Assembly: GCA_947493585.1 (NCBI GenBank)
Contig: CANLRI010000001.1
Coordinates: 1-64,000, forward strand
DNA: 64,000 nt
Reading direction: 5' to 3'
Origin: an uncultured Planococcus sp.
Lineage (GTDB): Bacteria > Bacillota > Bacilli > Bacillales_A > Planococcaceae
Shown: piece after piece, positions 30,984 through 40,829 of the stretch
Layout: every line of letters begins with the position of its first letter
How positions within the stretch are numbered: position 1 is the stretch's first letter
Translations under genes and position numbers: made by a program
Notes under the pieces: generated by a model
Told to the model about the DNA's origin: nothing
What the model saw: only the letters and a program-made list of their open reading frames with translations
Databases searched by the model: none

Positions 30984-32270
30984 ATGACATCAGTCGTAGT
31001 AGTAGGAACGCAATGGGGAGACGAAGGAAAAGGGAAAATCACGGATTTTCTGTCGGAACACGCAGAAGTAATTGCGCGTTACCAAGGCGGCAACAACGCC
31101 GGCCACACAATCATTTTTGGCGGCGAAACGTATAAATTGCATTTGATTCCATCGGGGATTTTTTATAAAGAAAAAACATCGGTTATCGGCAACGGCATGG
31201 TTGTTGACCCGAAAGCGCTTGTTCAAGAGTTGAAAGGCCTTCACGACCGCGGAGTGACGACGGAAAACTTGCGCATCTCAAACCGCGCCCACGTCATTTT
31301 GCCTTACCACATCAAGCAAGACGAAGTGGAAGAAGCGCGCCGCGGCGCGAACAAGATCGGTACGACGGGCAAAGGGATCGGGCCTGCGTATATGGACAAA
31401 GCGGCACGCGTCGGGATCCGCATTGCAGATTTGCTGGATCATGTCGTGTTCGAAGAGAAATTGCGCATGAACTTGAAAGAGAAAAACCGCATGTTCGAGA
31501 AATTCTATGAGACAGAAGGCTTCACCGTCGAAGAGATCATGGAAGAGTATTATCAGTACGGCCAGGAAATCGCACAATACGTGACCGATACATCGAAAGT
31601 GCTGAATGATGCATTTGATGCCGGCCGCCGCGTCTTGTTCGAAGGCGCACAAGGCGTCATGCTCGATATCGACCAAGGTACGTACCCATTCGTCACGTCA
31701 TCCAACCCGGTAGCGGGCGGTGTTACGATCGGCGCAGGAGTAGGCCCGACAAATATTTCACACGTTATCGGTGTCTGCAAAGCCTACACATCACGCGTGG
31801 GCGACGGCCCGTTCCCGACGGAATTGTTCGATGAAGTGGGCGACCAGATCCGCACAGTCGGCAAGGAGTTCGGTACCACAACAGGACGCCCGCGCCGCAT
31901 CGGCTGGTTCGACAGCGTGGTCGTACGCCATGCACGCCGTGTCAGCGGATTGACGGACCTTACCGTCAACTCGATCGACGTCTTGACGGGGCTTGATACA
32001 GTGAAAATCTGTACAGCTTACCGCTACCAAGGCGAATTGATCACGGAATACCCAGCGAACTTGCGCATGCTCGCAGACTGTGAACCGGTCTACGAAGAAA
32101 TGCCGGGCTGGTCTGAAGATGTCACATCGTGCAAATCACTCGATGAATTGCCGGAAAACGCGCGCCATTATTTGGAGCGCATTTCGCAATTGACCGATGT
32201 CCAGATCTCGATTTTCTCTGTCGGGCCGGACCGCAACCAGACAAACATCGTCAAAAGCGTTTGGCGTTAA
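30984..32270 (+). CDS. purA: Adenylosuccinate synthetase
   Basis: A 428-residue enzyme that makes adenylosuccinate from IMP, aspartate and GTP in AMP synthesis. The active-site [14 protein letters not shown] is at the N terminus. [19 protein letters not shown] and [13 protein letters not shown] follow. I chose the ATG at 30984, six bases after GGAGGTG. An in-frame GTG at 30975 overlaps that ribosome-binding site. It has its own promoter and terminator. Confidence 0.97.
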   Translation: MTSVVVVGTQWGDEGKGKITDFLSEHAEVIARYQGGNNAGHTIIFGGETYKLHLIPSGIFYKEKTSVIGNGMVVDPKALVQELKGLHDRGVTTENLRISNRAHVILPYHIKQDEVEEARRGANKIGTTGKGIGPAYMDKAARVGIRIADLLDHVVFEEKLRMNLKEKNRMFEKFYETEGFTVEEIMEEYYQYGQEIAQYVTDTSKVLNDAFDAGRRVLFEGAQGVMLDIDQGTYPFVTSSNPVAGGVTIGAGVGPTNISHVIGVCKAYTSRVGDGPFPTELFDEVGDQIRTVGKEFGTTTGRPRRIGWFDSVVVRHARRVSGLTDLTVNSIDVLTGLDTVKICTAYRYQGELITEYPANLRMLADCEPVYEEMPGWSEDVTSCKSLDELPENARHYLERISQLTDVQISIFSVGPDRNQTNIVKSVWR

Positions 32271-32280
32271 GCGAATAGCC

Positions 32281-32322
32281 AAAAGCCACTGCCTCTTTTT
32301 TAAGAGAACAGTGGCTTTTTTT
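32281..32322 (+). terminator. Intrinsic terminator after purA
   Basis: AAAAGCCACTG (32281-32291) pairs with CAGTGGCTTTT (32309-32319), followed by further T residues. The 240-base gap after it is AT-rich and shows no gene and no confident promoter. Confidence 0.9.
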
Positions 32323-32563
32323 GCGTTTGCTACAAATTCGCCATAAATGAACTTGCCGCCTCAAGCACTTATATGATGTTTGTGACAACAAGGTCTCAGA
32401 AACTGGCCGTGAATTGGAAAAAAAGAGCGAAAATCATAATTTTTTTGCCTCTATTTGCAGAATTAAAGAAAATCATGACAATATCTGGATAATAATGTCT
32501 GTTTCATAACGCTTCTGTAACAATGAGTTTATTAAGTGAGCCTTTGAAAAGGGATGTGGTAGA

Positions 32564-33913
32564 GTGGGGAAGTTGAAAAAACGGAAGTCCCCACGACGGG
32601 AGGAAGAAAGGAGCACGACCTGCAACATGAACGCGAAACACCAAAACAAAGACCACTTGAAACTACGCAAATGGAAAATCGGGACCGTCTTCGTTTTAGC
32701 TGCCAGTGCATTCGGCGCCAACACGATTTTTGCCGAACCGAACGAGCCGCAAAACCTGGAGCCGGTTTACCATATATACCACAACAACAGTTACCTCGGG
32801 GCTGTCTCCGATGATACGCCGATTGACGCATTAATTGATGAAAAATTGGAAAAAAGCTCAAGCGACTACGACAATTTACGTCTCGCGCCGAGTGAAGAAT
32901 TCAACATTGTAACTGAACAAGCTGTGGCATCGAACTCGACAAACGATGAAGCAGTCATCAACCAGCTAGACGAGCAATTAGAGGTTAAAGCCGAAGCATT
33001 CGCACTGCAAGTCGATGGAGAAGCGGCGGTTTATGTAAAAGACCGAGAAGCTTACGAAGAGACCGTCCAGCTCATGAAACAAAGCGCCTTAACGGAAGAG
33101 GAGCTCAAGCAATACGAAGAGCAGCAAGAAGAAAACGAACTGCCTGAGCTAAAAGCGGGCGAATCGCGCATCACCGACGTATCTTTCTCTGAACCGATCA
33201 ACGGTTTGTCGAAGCAGATCGATCCAGAGCAAGTGATGGAACCGAAACAAGCAGCGAAGCATGTGACGGACGAGCTCGAAGTGGACGTGCTCGTCAATAA
33301 AGCCGAAAAAGCCTTGAAGAAAATGCCATACGAAACGGTTGAAAAAGACAGCAAAGACGTCTATATCGGCGAAACGGAAGTCGGCCAAAAAGGCAAGCGC
33401 GGCGAAAAAGCGGTGAGCTACGCCGTCCGCGAAGTCAACGGCGAACGCGTCGGCCGTTCCGAAACGCGGGAGAAAATCCTCAAAGAGCCGGTCGACAAAA
33501 TCGTCCTTGAAGGCGACAAGAAATTGCCGGGCGTCGGCACAGGCGAATTCACGTGGCCGGCAGACGGCGGCTACGTGTCGAGCAAGAAAGGCCAGCGCTG
33601 GGGCCGTGCCCATAAAGGCATCGACATCGCCCGGCCCGATACGCTTGATATCGTTTCTGCAGATCACGGGACGGTGACCAAAGCAGGTGCAGCCGGCACA
33701 TTCGGCAAACGCGTCGTCGTCGACCATAAGAATGGCTATAAGACGATCTATGCGCATCTGTCATCGATTGACGTCAAGGTGGGCGATAAAGTGTCCCCGC
33801 ACACGAAACTCGGCGATATGGGGACGACAGGACGCTCTACAGGCATCCACTTGCATTTCGAGCTTTCCTACGAAGGCCAAGACCGCGACCCATTGGATTA
33901 TGTGAAGAAATAA
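32564..33913 (+). CDS. Secreted M23 family metallopeptidase with G5 domain
   Basis: A cell-wall peptidase expected to cleave peptidoglycan cross-bridges outside the membrane. A basic N-terminal region and a hydrophobic segment (GTVFVLAASAFGANTIFAE) form a signal peptide or anchor. A Glu-rich middle region follows. A G5 domain (about residues 265-325) ends DKIVLEG. The M23 domain has the zinc motifs HKGIDI and HLHFEL. The GTG start at 32564 gives 449 residues; an ATG at 32627 gives 428 and a more normal signal peptide, so the start is uncertain. It lies upstream of walRK, which controls such hydrolases in Bacilli. Confidence 0.88.
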   Translation: MGKLKKRKSPRREEERSTTCNMNAKHQNKDHLKLRKWKIGTVFVLAASAFGANTIFAEPNEPQNLEPVYHIYHNNSYLGAVSDDTPIDALIDEKLEKSSSDYDNLRLAPSEEFNIVTEQAVASNSTNDEAVINQLDEQLEVKAEAFALQVDGEAAVYVKDREAYEETVQLMKQSALTEEELKQYEEQQEENELPELKAGESRITDVSFSEPINGLSKQIDPEQVMEPKQAAKHVTDELEVDVLVNKAEKALKKMPYETVEKDSKDVYIGETEVGQKGKRGEKAVSYAVREVNGERVGRSETREKILKEPVDKIVLEGDKKLPGVGTGEFTWPADGGYVSSKKGQRWGRAHKGIDIARPDTLDIVSADHGTVTKAGAAGTFGKRVVVDHKNGYKTIYAHLSSIDVKVGDKVSPHTKLGDMGTTGRSTGIHLHFELSYEGQDRDPLDYVKK

Positions 33914-33920
33914 ACGATTG

Positions 33921-33950
33921 AAAAGCTGCCAGTTTGCTGGGAGCTTTTTT
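33921..33950 (+). terminator. Intrinsic terminator after the M23 peptidase gene
   Basis: AAAAGCTGCCAG (33921-33932) and CTGGGAGCTTTTTT (33937-33950) form the hairpin and T-run. The next 990 bases hold only repeats A2, B3, B4 and the walR upstream region; I see no gene there. Confidence 0.88.
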
Positions 33951-33998
33951 ATGTATTTCAGATAAATAGCTTGTGCGATAGTTTGAAAGGGTTGATTA

Positions 33999-34211
33999 GA
34001 AAAGCTTCCGCTTTTCGACTGCGTTTCAGGGGCACGCTTTCCGGAGGGCTCGCATTGAGCCGCTTCGTCGCTGCGCTCCTGTAGGGTCTCAATTGTCTCG
34101 CTATTCCTCCCGGAGTCGGCCCCTTCCACTCCGTCTCTAGTTTTAGAGGTGAAGAAAGCTTCTTCTGTCCACTCGATAGGAAATGAGAAAATGCATCATG
34201 TTTTGTAGCTC
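33999..34211 (+). repeat. Intergenic repeat A, copy 2
   Basis: About 213 bases nearly identical to 24975-25186, including the AGGGGC/GCCCCT outer arms and the TCTCTAGTTTTAGAGG stretch. The few differences are scattered substitutions. It is again followed within about 90 bases by two tandem B repeats, in the same orientation. Confidence 0.88.
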
Positions 34212-34298
34212 GTGTCATTTGGAACAAAGAGAATGCAATTTTCAATCCTCATCTTTCAACAAGATATTCGGTTCAAGAACCTATGTGTCAGATACCGC

Positions 34299-34545
34299 AT
34301 CTCAGGAAGCGATTCCCCCACTAGCCGACAATTGGGTACAGAAGCAGATTTGCTTAGACTCACCCTACTCACCGAAATCTTTAAGCCGCCTAGCATAAAA
34401 GGGTGAGACGACGCCGTAAGACAAGTGTTCTTCTTGGCTTATGGCAGGAGGCCAACCCAAAGCAGGGCGGCGAAGCGCAAGATGAAGCACAAATAGAATG
34501 CTGAGACACTTTAACACATGAACTCTCACTATCTACTTCAAACTT
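34299..34545 (+). repeat. Intergenic repeat B, copy 3
   Basis: A full copy of about 247 bases beginning ATCTCAGGAAGCGATTCCCC. The predicted long-range stem is GCCGCCT (34385-34391) with GGGCGGC (34465-34471); the C-to-T change leaves a G-U pair. The start hairpin has a GCGA tetraloop. It abuts copy 4. Confidence 0.87.
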
Positions 34546-34733
34546 ATCCCGGGAAGCGATTCCCCCACTAGCCGGCAACCGGGTAAAGATGCAGATCTAA
34601 TTAAACGCACCCGAATCAATGAAATCACTCAGCCGCCCAGCGTAAAAGGGTGAGCCGACGTCGTAAGACAAGTGTTCTTCTTGGCTTATGGCGAGAGGCC
34701 AGCCCCAAGCAGGGTGGCGAAGCTCAATAAGAT
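34546..34733 (+). repeat. Intergenic repeat B, copy 4 (3' part missing)
   Basis: It starts ATCCCGGGAAGCGATTCCCC, with a GCGA tetraloop hairpin. Stem GCCGCCC (34632-34638) pairs with GGGTGGC (34712-34718) through one G-U. The inner stem TTGGC/GCCAG also keeps a G-U. The last 55 or so bases of the unit, seen in the other copies, are lost. It ends about 210 bases before walR. Confidence 0.85.
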
Positions 34734-34944
34734 GCTTAATTAGCATAAAGAAATACCTCTACTCAAAATCCCTCGCTGTCATCGCCAGACTTTTACGCCT
34801 ATAGAATCCGTTCGCCGCTGAGCCCCGCTGTGACCATCCAAAGGTGCGAAATGCTTGAAATAATGATAAAGTAAAGGATAGCAAAGAATGTCAAAACGGC
34901 TGTGTACAGGTGGAACAAATGGGAAGCAGAGGGGGAGAAGATAG

Positions 34945-35652
34945 ATGAATAAAACAATATTAGTTGTGGATGATGAGAAGCCCATTGCGGATATTCTGCA
35001 ATTTAATTTGAAAAAAGAAGGCTTTAATGTGGTAGTGGCTTATGACGGCGATGAGGCGATCAAAGTGGCGGAAGAGATTCAACCGGACTTGATGCTGCTC
35101 GATATCATGCTGCCGAACCGCGATGGCATGGAAGTGTGCCGGGAAGTGCGCAAGAAATTCGATTTTCCGATTATTATGCTGACGGCGAAGGACTCAGAAA
35201 TCGACAAAGTGCTGGGGCTTGAGCTCGGAGCTGATGATTACGTGACGAAGCCATTCTCGACGCGTGAATTGATTGCGCGTGTCAAAGCGAACTTGCGGCG
35301 CCAGAACGTCGTGCCGGCAGAAGAGGAAGGCGTCGGTTCGAACGATATCCAGGTCGGATCATTAACGATTCAGCCGGATGCGTATTTGGTGTTGAAACGT
35401 GAAGAGACAATCGAACTGACGCACCGTGAGTTCGAGCTATTGCATTATTTGGCGAAGCATATCGGGCAAGTGATGACGCGCGAGCATTTGCTGCAGACGG
35501 TATGGGGCTATGATTATTTTGGTGATGTGCGGACAGTGGACGTTACAATTCGCCGCTTGCGTGAAAAAATCGAAGACAATCCGAGTCACCCAGCGTGGAT
35601 CGTGACGCGTCGCGGCGTCGGTTACTACCTGCGGAACCCTGAACAGGAGTAG
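34945..35652 (+). CDS. walR: Cell-wall response regulator WalR (YycF)
   Basis: A 235-residue OmpR-type regulator, essential in Bacilli, that controls peptidoglycan hydrolase genes. The receiver domain has [10 protein letters not shown], the phosphorylated Asp53 in LLDIMLP, and the [14 protein letters not shown] switch lysine. The C-terminal winged helix has [18 protein letters not shown] and [17 protein letters not shown] precedes the ATG. It heads the walR-walK-yycH-yycI-walJ operon. Confidence 0.98.
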   Translation: MNKTILVVDDEKPIADILQFNLKKEGFNVVVAYDGDEAIKVAEEIQPDLMLLDIMLPNRDGMEVCREVRKKFDFPIIMLTAKDSEIDKVLGLELGADDYVTKPFSTRELIARVKANLRRQNVVPAEEEGVGSNDIQVGSLTIQPDAYLVLKREETIELTHREFELLHYLAKHIGQVMTREHLLQTVWGYDYFGDVRTVDVTIRRLREKIEDNPSHPAWIVTRRGVGYYLRNPEQE

Positions 35653-35657
35653 GCTGA

Positions 35658-37484
35658 ATGCTGAAAACCAGTTTTTTTAAGTCAATCCATGTGAAGTTTG
35701 TATTGATCTATATTTTGCTGATTCTCTTGGCGATGCAGATCATCGGCCTTTATTTCTCTGAGCAGCTGGAAGAAACGCTGCGCGGGAATTTCGAGGATTC
35801 GATTGAAGATCGCATGGAAATCATTGAGTTCAGCGTACGCGAAGAAATGATCCGCAACCGGACAGATGAGGACCTGACCATCGAGCAGAGCCTCCGGTCG
35901 GTCCTTTCGAATTTTAATTCGCAGGATATCAATGAAATCCGTGTCGTCGATAATCGTTATCGAATTTTGGCCACGTCCTTGGGCGAGAACCAGTCGCTCG
36001 TTGGCCAGCGTTCGACAGATGACCAAATCCGCCGCTCCATTATTGGTGAGACCCCATTGGAACAAACGTATTTGGACAGCAATATCGAAGAGCGGGTATG
36101 GGTCAAAACCTTGCCGATTACAGCGGTCGGGGGCGAGATGCTTGGCACGCTGTATGTGAAAGCAGAAGTCGAGAATGTCTACGACCAAATGGATTCCATC
36201 AACTCGATTTTGGCAGGTGGTACCGCCATTGCTCTGGTCATCACGGCTGTGCTTGGCGTCTTGGTCGCCCAGACAATCTCACGTCCAATCGCCGATATGC
36301 GCAGGCAAGCGCAGGCGATGGCAAAAGGCAATTTCTCGCGCAAAGTCCGCGTTTACAGTGAAGATGAAATCGGCCAACTTGCCCGTGCATTCAACCATTT
36401 GACGAATCGGCTGCAGGAATCCCAGCAGTCAACGGAAAGTGAGCGTCGAAAGCTCGCCTCGGTGCTTGCCAATATGACGGACGGCGTTCTTTCGACCGAT
36501 CGCAGAGGGCGCATCATCTTGATCAACGAACCGGCTCTGCAATTATTGAATGTTTCACGTGAAACAGTCATCAACCGGCCGGTCACGACAGTGCTTGGCC
36601 TGGATGAATCCTATACATTCGAAGATTTAATCGATATGCGAGATGCGATCACGCTTGATATCAGTTCACAAGATCAAGCGACGCTATTGCGCACGACTTT
36701 CTCGGTCATCCAAAAAGAGACCGGTTTTGTCAACGGCTTGATCGCCGTCCTGCACGATAATACTGAGCAGGAGAAGATTGATATGGAGCGCCGCGAGTTT
36801 GTGGCGAACGTATCGCATGAACTGCGGACACCGCTTACGACGATGCGCAGCTATTTGGAGGCGCTCGCTGACGGTGCTTGGCAGGATCCGGAGCTCGCGC
36901 CGAATTTCCTCAATGTGACACAAACCGAGACCGAGCGGATGATCCGCCTCGTCAACGATTTGCTGAAATTGTCGAAGATGGATTCGAGTGAAGCGGATTT
37001 GAGCCGTGAAATGGTCGAATTTGGTGTCTTCTTTAACCGCATCATCGACCGCTTTGAAATGTCGAAATCCCAGAATGTATCGTTCGAGCGCAAAGTGCCG
37101 AAATCGCAGTATTTTGTGGAAATCGACACCGATAAATTAACGCAAGTTATCGATAACATCATTTCCAATGCCTTGAAATATTCTCCGGAAGGCGGAAAAG
37201 TCCGCTTCTCTGTCCGCGAGAAAGAAGGGGAATTGCTTGTTTCCATCAGCGATGAAGGAATGGGCATCCCGAAAGAAAACGTCGAGCGTATTTTCGACCG
37301 TTTCTACCGCGTTGACCGTGCGCGTTCGCGTGCCATGGGCGGAACGGGGCTTGGCCTTGCGATTTCGAAGGAAATGATCAATGCCCACGGCGGCAAAATT
37401 TGGGCGCAAAGCCGTTACGGCAAAGGGACTTCGATTCATTTCACCTTGCCATATGAAATTGACGATGGAGGTGAATGGGATTGA
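35658..37484 (+). CDS. walK: Sensor histidine kinase WalK (YycG)
   Basis: A 608-residue membrane sensor kinase that senses cell-wall state and phosphorylates WalR. It has a first membrane helix (about residues 13-29), an extracellular Cache-like domain, a second helix (about 180-203), a HAMP domain, a PAS domain with RRGRIILINEPA, the phospho-accepting His387 in FVANVSHELRTPL, and an HATPase domain with DNIISNALKYSP and GMGIPKENVERIFDRFYR. A perfect parS site lies in the codons of the PAS domain. It starts six bases after walR. Confidence 0.97.
   Translation: MLKTSFFKSIHVKFVLIYILLILLAMQIIGLYFSEQLEETLRGNFEDSIEDRMEIIEFSVREEMIRNRTDEDLTIEQSLRSVLSNFNSQDINEIRVVDNRYRILATSLGENQSLVGQRSTDDQIRRSIIGETPLEQTYLDSNIEERVWVKTLPITAVGGEMLGTLYVKAEVENVYDQMDSINSILAGGTAIALVITAVLGVLVAQTISRPIADMRRQAQAMAKGNFSRKVRVYSEDEIGQLARAFNHLTNRLQESQQSTESERRKLASVLANMTDGVLSTDRRGRIILINEPALQLLNVSRETVINRPVTTVLGLDESYTFEDLIDMRDAITLDISSQDQATLLRTTFSVIQKETGFVNGLIAVLHDNTEQEKIDMERREFVANVSHELRTPLTTMRSYLEALADGAWQDPELAPNFLNVTQTETERMIRLVNDLLKLSKMDSSEADLSREMVEFGVFFNRIIDRFEMSKSQNVSFERKVPKSQYFVEIDTDKLTQVIDNIISNALKYSPEGGKVRFSVREKEGELLVSISDEGMGIPKENVERIFDRFYRVDRARSRAMGGTGLGLAISKEMINAHGGKIWAQSRYGKGTSIHFTLPYEIDDGGEWD
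36551..36566. promoter_or_regulatory. parS centromere site inside walK
   Basis: TGTTTCACGTGAAACA is a perfect 16-bp palindrome matching parS, within walK coding sequence (codons for N-V-S-R-E-T). It lies about 27 kb to the right of oriC, within the usual origin-proximal parS zone. Confidence 0.93.
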
Positions 37485-38809
37485 AATACTTGGAACATGT
37501 AAAATCCGTTGCCTTGTTTGTCCTGATTTTTCTTAGCTTGGCACTGACTTTCACGATCTGGACATTCACCCCGTCGCTCCAAGAGATTGAAACGCCCACT
37601 CAAGTGGATGATGTATCGATCGGCGACAAGCGCAATGCAGATGAAGTCGTGAGGCCAGTGAAAGTGCTCTATCATCATGAAGACGAAGTGACCGGTACTT
37701 TCTCCCAGACCGAAATTGAAGCGATGCTGGACACGATCCAGCAATGGGAGATTTCCGATGTCCAGTTATTTGAAGAAGAAGCGGGAACCGATGTGCTCAA
37801 GCAGTATTTGCAAGGGCCGGGGCGCACTGTGCTGTATTATCCGGGAGCTGTGCCGTTTCCTGTATTTGATGTCATCATGGACATTTCCGACAATAATTTG
37901 CCGGAATCGACCTTTAACCGCGTCGTTGTTGAATGGGGCACAGAAGAAAATCCCGATCCCGTCATTTATTTTATCAACACCGGCTCTGGCCGGATTTACG
38001 AAGCACAAGTATCAGACGCTGAACTGGTCGAGTTCCGAGGCGATTATGTGCAGCCATCAGAAGCGTATAATCGCTATGTAACAAATCCCGACATCGGCAC
38101 CTTGCCGGTTTATGTGCCGGAAAATCCGGTTGAGAAGACGGGCTTTGACTATTTATTGGACGAGACTTCAGCTTCTACATTTGCGGACGCCATTATGGAC
38201 AGCCCGACCTCACAGTTTGCAGGGGACTTGCAGAGCGAGGAATTCACCGATGAGTCGGGGGCCATCATGCGCGAATTAGATGGCCAGAAAAGCATCAATT
38301 ATGTACAGCCGAAAGCTGAAACTTCTGACCCGGCGATCCCGTCTGACCTGTTGTTCAACTCGATCAATTTCGTCAATGAACACGGCGGCTGGACCGACCA
38401 ATATGTCTACTTCGGCATGAAATCGGTCAATCAGCAGATCAGCTATCAATTATTCTTTGACGGCTCGCCAGTTTTCAGCAATACGACGGCTGTGAGTTTG
38501 GACATCGAATGGGGCATCGACAACGGCGTGGAGCAGGCATTCCGCTATAGCCGACCGACTTATTTACTCGATTCGGTCGCAGAAACGCGCACCATCGAAA
38601 TGGCGTCTGGCGAAGCGGTGTTAGAAGCTTTGTCGCGCCTCGATATGGACCTTTCGACGATTGAAGCGGTGACGATCGGCTACGAGCTGACACGCAGCGA
38701 AGACGATCAATTGATCACGTTCCAACCGGCTTGGTATTATAAAGCAAATGGCAAATGGACACGGCTATCTGACGAATCAGTAGGAGGCGTGAAGCTTGGA
38801 TTGGAGTAA
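37481..38809 (+). CDS. yycH: Two-component regulatory protein YycH (WalH)
   Basis: A membrane-anchored extracellular protein that, with YycI, modulates WalK activity. One N-terminal membrane helix (VALFVLIFLSLALTFTIWTF) is followed by a large extracellular domain. I chose the TTG at 37481 because GGAGGTG ends seven bases before it. The ATG at 37475 is almost on top of that sequence. The start overlaps the walK stop (TTGA). It has 442 residues, a normal length, and overlaps yycI by 14 bases. Confidence 0.93.
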   Translation: MKYLEHVKSVALFVLIFLSLALTFTIWTFTPSLQEIETPTQVDDVSIGDKRNADEVVRPVKVLYHHEDEVTGTFSQTEIEAMLDTIQQWEISDVQLFEEEAGTDVLKQYLQGPGRTVLYYPGAVPFPVFDVIMDISDNNLPESTFNRVVVEWGTEENPDPVIYFINTGSGRIYEAQVSDAELVEFRGDYVQPSEAYNRYVTNPDIGTLPVYVPENPVEKTGFDYLLDETSASTFADAIMDSPTSQFAGDLQSEEFTDESGAIMRELDGQKSINYVQPKAETSDPAIPSDLLFNSINFVNEHGGWTDQYVYFGMKSVNQQISYQLFFDGSPVFSNTTAVSLDIEWGIDNGVEQAFRYSRPTYLLDSVAETRTIEMASGEAVLEALSRLDMDLSTIEAVTIGYELTRSEDDQLITFQPAWYYKANGKWTRLSDESVGGVKLGLE

Positions 38810-39599
38810 AACAAAAACCATTTTTATCATTGTCTTTTCGATTCTTAATGTTTTCTTGTATTCGCTCTATATTGACCGTTACACCGAAGCGGAGCAGATC
38901 CAACCGCTGCCGGAATCGACGATCGACGAGAAATTGCATGGCGACAATATCACGTATTCGGCATTGCCGGATTCATCTGAAGACAAGCCCTATATACGCG
39001 GCGAGTCTAAATCGTTTGCTGAAGCCGATGTGGATATTGATGGGATCGTCAATGTCCTCGAAGATCGGATGCTGCAAATCACTTACGATGAGCCCGTAAA
39101 TCTAGAAGGCGATAAAGAAGACGCGCTTTTGGCGTTCATTGAAGAGGAAGTTCCGGAAAGCTCGGAATACACTTTGTGGAAAATCGATGAAGACCAGAAC
39201 CAAGCGGTATTTTTCCAGCAGATTACAGACATTCCGTTGTTCCACAGCAAAGGCGGGCAATTGACCGTATTTTGGGACGAGAATGATGCCGTGATTGGCT
39301 TTGAACAGACTTTATTCGACAATATCATCGAAAATGAAGAGCGCAAGAAATTGATCACACCGCTAGAAGCGATCCATACGCTTTATCAGAAGAGTTTACT
39401 TGAAACGAATAGCCGCATCACCGAAGCCGAACTTGGCTATTCGACGCATGTGCAAGTATCGGAAAACCGGCAGATGTTCGTTCCGACCTGGCGCATTCGC
39501 GTGAAGAATTCCGAAGGTGTGGAAACGGATCATTTCGTCAATGCCATCAAGGACGGTGTCATTGAATTGAACAAAAAGAATGAGGAAATAGCAGAGTAA
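38796..39599 (+). CDS. yycI: Two-component regulatory protein YycI (WalI)
   Basis: A 267-residue single-pass protein (MDWSKTKTIFIIVFSILNVFLYSLYI, then an extracellular domain) that forms a complex with YycH and WalK. The MDWSKTKTIFI opening is highly conserved in the family. The start is TTG with AGGAGGCG seven bases upstream, inside yycH. It is followed by walJ after 12 bases. Confidence 0.94.
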   Translation: MDWSKTKTIFIIVFSILNVFLYSLYIDRYTEAEQIQPLPESTIDEKLHGDNITYSALPDSSEDKPYIRGESKSFAEADVDIDGIVNVLEDRMLQITYDEPVNLEGDKEDALLAFIEEEVPESSEYTLWKIDEDQNQAVFFQQITDIPLFHSKGGQLTVFWDENDAVIGFEQTLFDNIIENEERKKLITPLEAIHTLYQKSLLETNSRITEAELGYSTHVQVSENRQMFVPTWRIRVKNSEGVETDHFVNAIKDGVIELNKKNEEIAE

Positions 39600-39611
39600 G
39601 GAGTTTTAACT

Positions 39612-40400
39612 ATGCGCTTCAGTGTATTGGCCAGCGGTTCGACTGGCAATGCCATTTATATAGAAAACGACGAGCATGCGTTTTTAGTGGACGCAGGGCT
39701 CAGCGGCAAGAAATTGGAGTCGTTATTCGCCTCCATCGGCCGCGATATGGGCAAGCTCGACGGCATTCTTGTCACCCATGAGCATAGCGATCATATTAAA
39801 GGGCTCGGCATCGCCGCACGCCGTCATAAAGTGCCGATTTACGCCAACGCCAAAACCTGGGCCGCGATGGACGGGCTGGTCGGGGAGATCCCGGTCGACC
39901 AGCGTTTCCATTTTGATATGGAAACGACGAAATCGTTCGGCGGCCTCGACATTGAGTCGTTCGGCGTGTCGCATGATGCGGCAGACCCGATGTTCTACGT
40001 CTTTCACGAGAACGGCAGGAAGCTTGCGCTGATCACCGATACGGGCTATGTCAGCGACCGCATGAAAGGCATCATCGGTGCGTCCGATGCGTATGTGTTT
40101 GAGAGCAACCACGACATCGGCATGCTGCAGATGGGCCGCTACCCATGGTCGGTCAAACGGCGCATCCTGAGCGATGTTGGGCACGTGTCGAATGAAGATG
40201 CGGCAGTGGCGATGTCGGAAGTGCTTGCAGAAAAGCCGACGCGCATTTACTTGTCGCATTTAAGCAAAGATAACAACATGAAAGACCTCGCGCGCATGAG
40301 CGTCGAGCAGACGCTGCAGACAAAAGGCATCTACGTCGGCGATTACGTCGATTTGTTCGATACCTCGCCGACCGAGGCGACGCCTTTGGTTGTGGTGTGA
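39612..40400 (+). CDS. walJ: MBL-fold metallohydrolase WalJ (YycJ)
   Basis: A 262-residue metallo-beta-lactamase-fold protein. The metal motif [11 protein letters not shown] is at about residues 56-66; later ligands are in ITDTGY, ESNHD and YLSHLS. WalJ is last in the wal operon and has been linked to coordination of cell division and DNA replication, with proposed nuclease activity (vicX/YycJ). The length and position are typical. Confidence 0.95.
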   Translation: MRFSVLASGSTGNAIYIENDEHAFLVDAGLSGKKLESLFASIGRDMGKLDGILVTHEHSDHIKGLGIAARRHKVPIYANAKTWAAMDGLVGEIPVDQRFHFDMETTKSFGGLDIESFGVSHDAADPMFYVFHENGRKLALITDTGYVSDRMKGIIGASDAYVFESNHDIGMLQMGRYPWSVKRRILSDVGHVSNEDAAVAMSEVLAEKPTRIYLSHLSKDNNMKDLARMSVEQTLQTKGIYVGDYVDLFDTSPTEATPLVVV

Positions 40401-40416
40401 ATAGATGTAAGAGGAG

Positions 40417-40471
40417 AGACTGTCCCAGAAGCCTTAGATATGGCTTGGGGACAGTCTTTTTGTTTTTTTTA
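40417..40471 (+). terminator. Intrinsic terminator after walJ
   Basis: AGACTGTCCC (40417-40426) pairs with GGGACAGTCT (40448-40457), with AAGCC/GGCTT inside, followed by a long T-rich run. Confidence 0.9.
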
Positions 40472-40489
40472 GAGCCGCTTGATGCTCAT

Positions 40490-40620
40490 TGCGGCGGACG
40501 CTTTCCGCGGGCACGGCTTCAGCCGCTTCCCTCGCTGCGCTCAGTCCAGGGTCTTCAGCTCGCGTCGCTCCGTCGCAAGGCTCCGTCACTGCTCCCGCAG
40601 GAGTCGCCGCCTCCATTCCC
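40490..40620. repeat. REP-like intergenic repeat related to A
   Basis: About 130 bases: GCGGCGGACGCTTTCCGCGG at the left and a related inverted CCCGCAGGAGTCGCCGCC at the right make an imperfect palindrome. It shares CGCTTTCCG, GCCGCTT and TCGCTGCGCTC with repeat A, but is not a close copy. Elements of this look are common between Bacillales genes as far as I recall; no protein is encoded. Confidence 0.7.
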
Positions 40621-40829
40621 ATCAGCTAGTGTGAGGGGGAAATAAAAGATATTTGTTTTTATAAAACTTACTCAAAGTCGGAATCCGTTTTGAAAAAACA
40701 TAGCAATTATGGTGATGGCTACCTAGGACACAATGTAACTGCGTCGTTACCAATCCAAAATCTCAATTAAAAAGTGTACAAAGTAAGTTGGGTAATAACT
40801 TCCGGGCGTGCTCACACAGGGAGGATTGC

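Noticed and set aside
39723..40259. Minus-strand frame of 178 codons opposite walJ
   Set aside because: Shadow of the walJ frame; rich in His/Arg from reverse-complemented codons.
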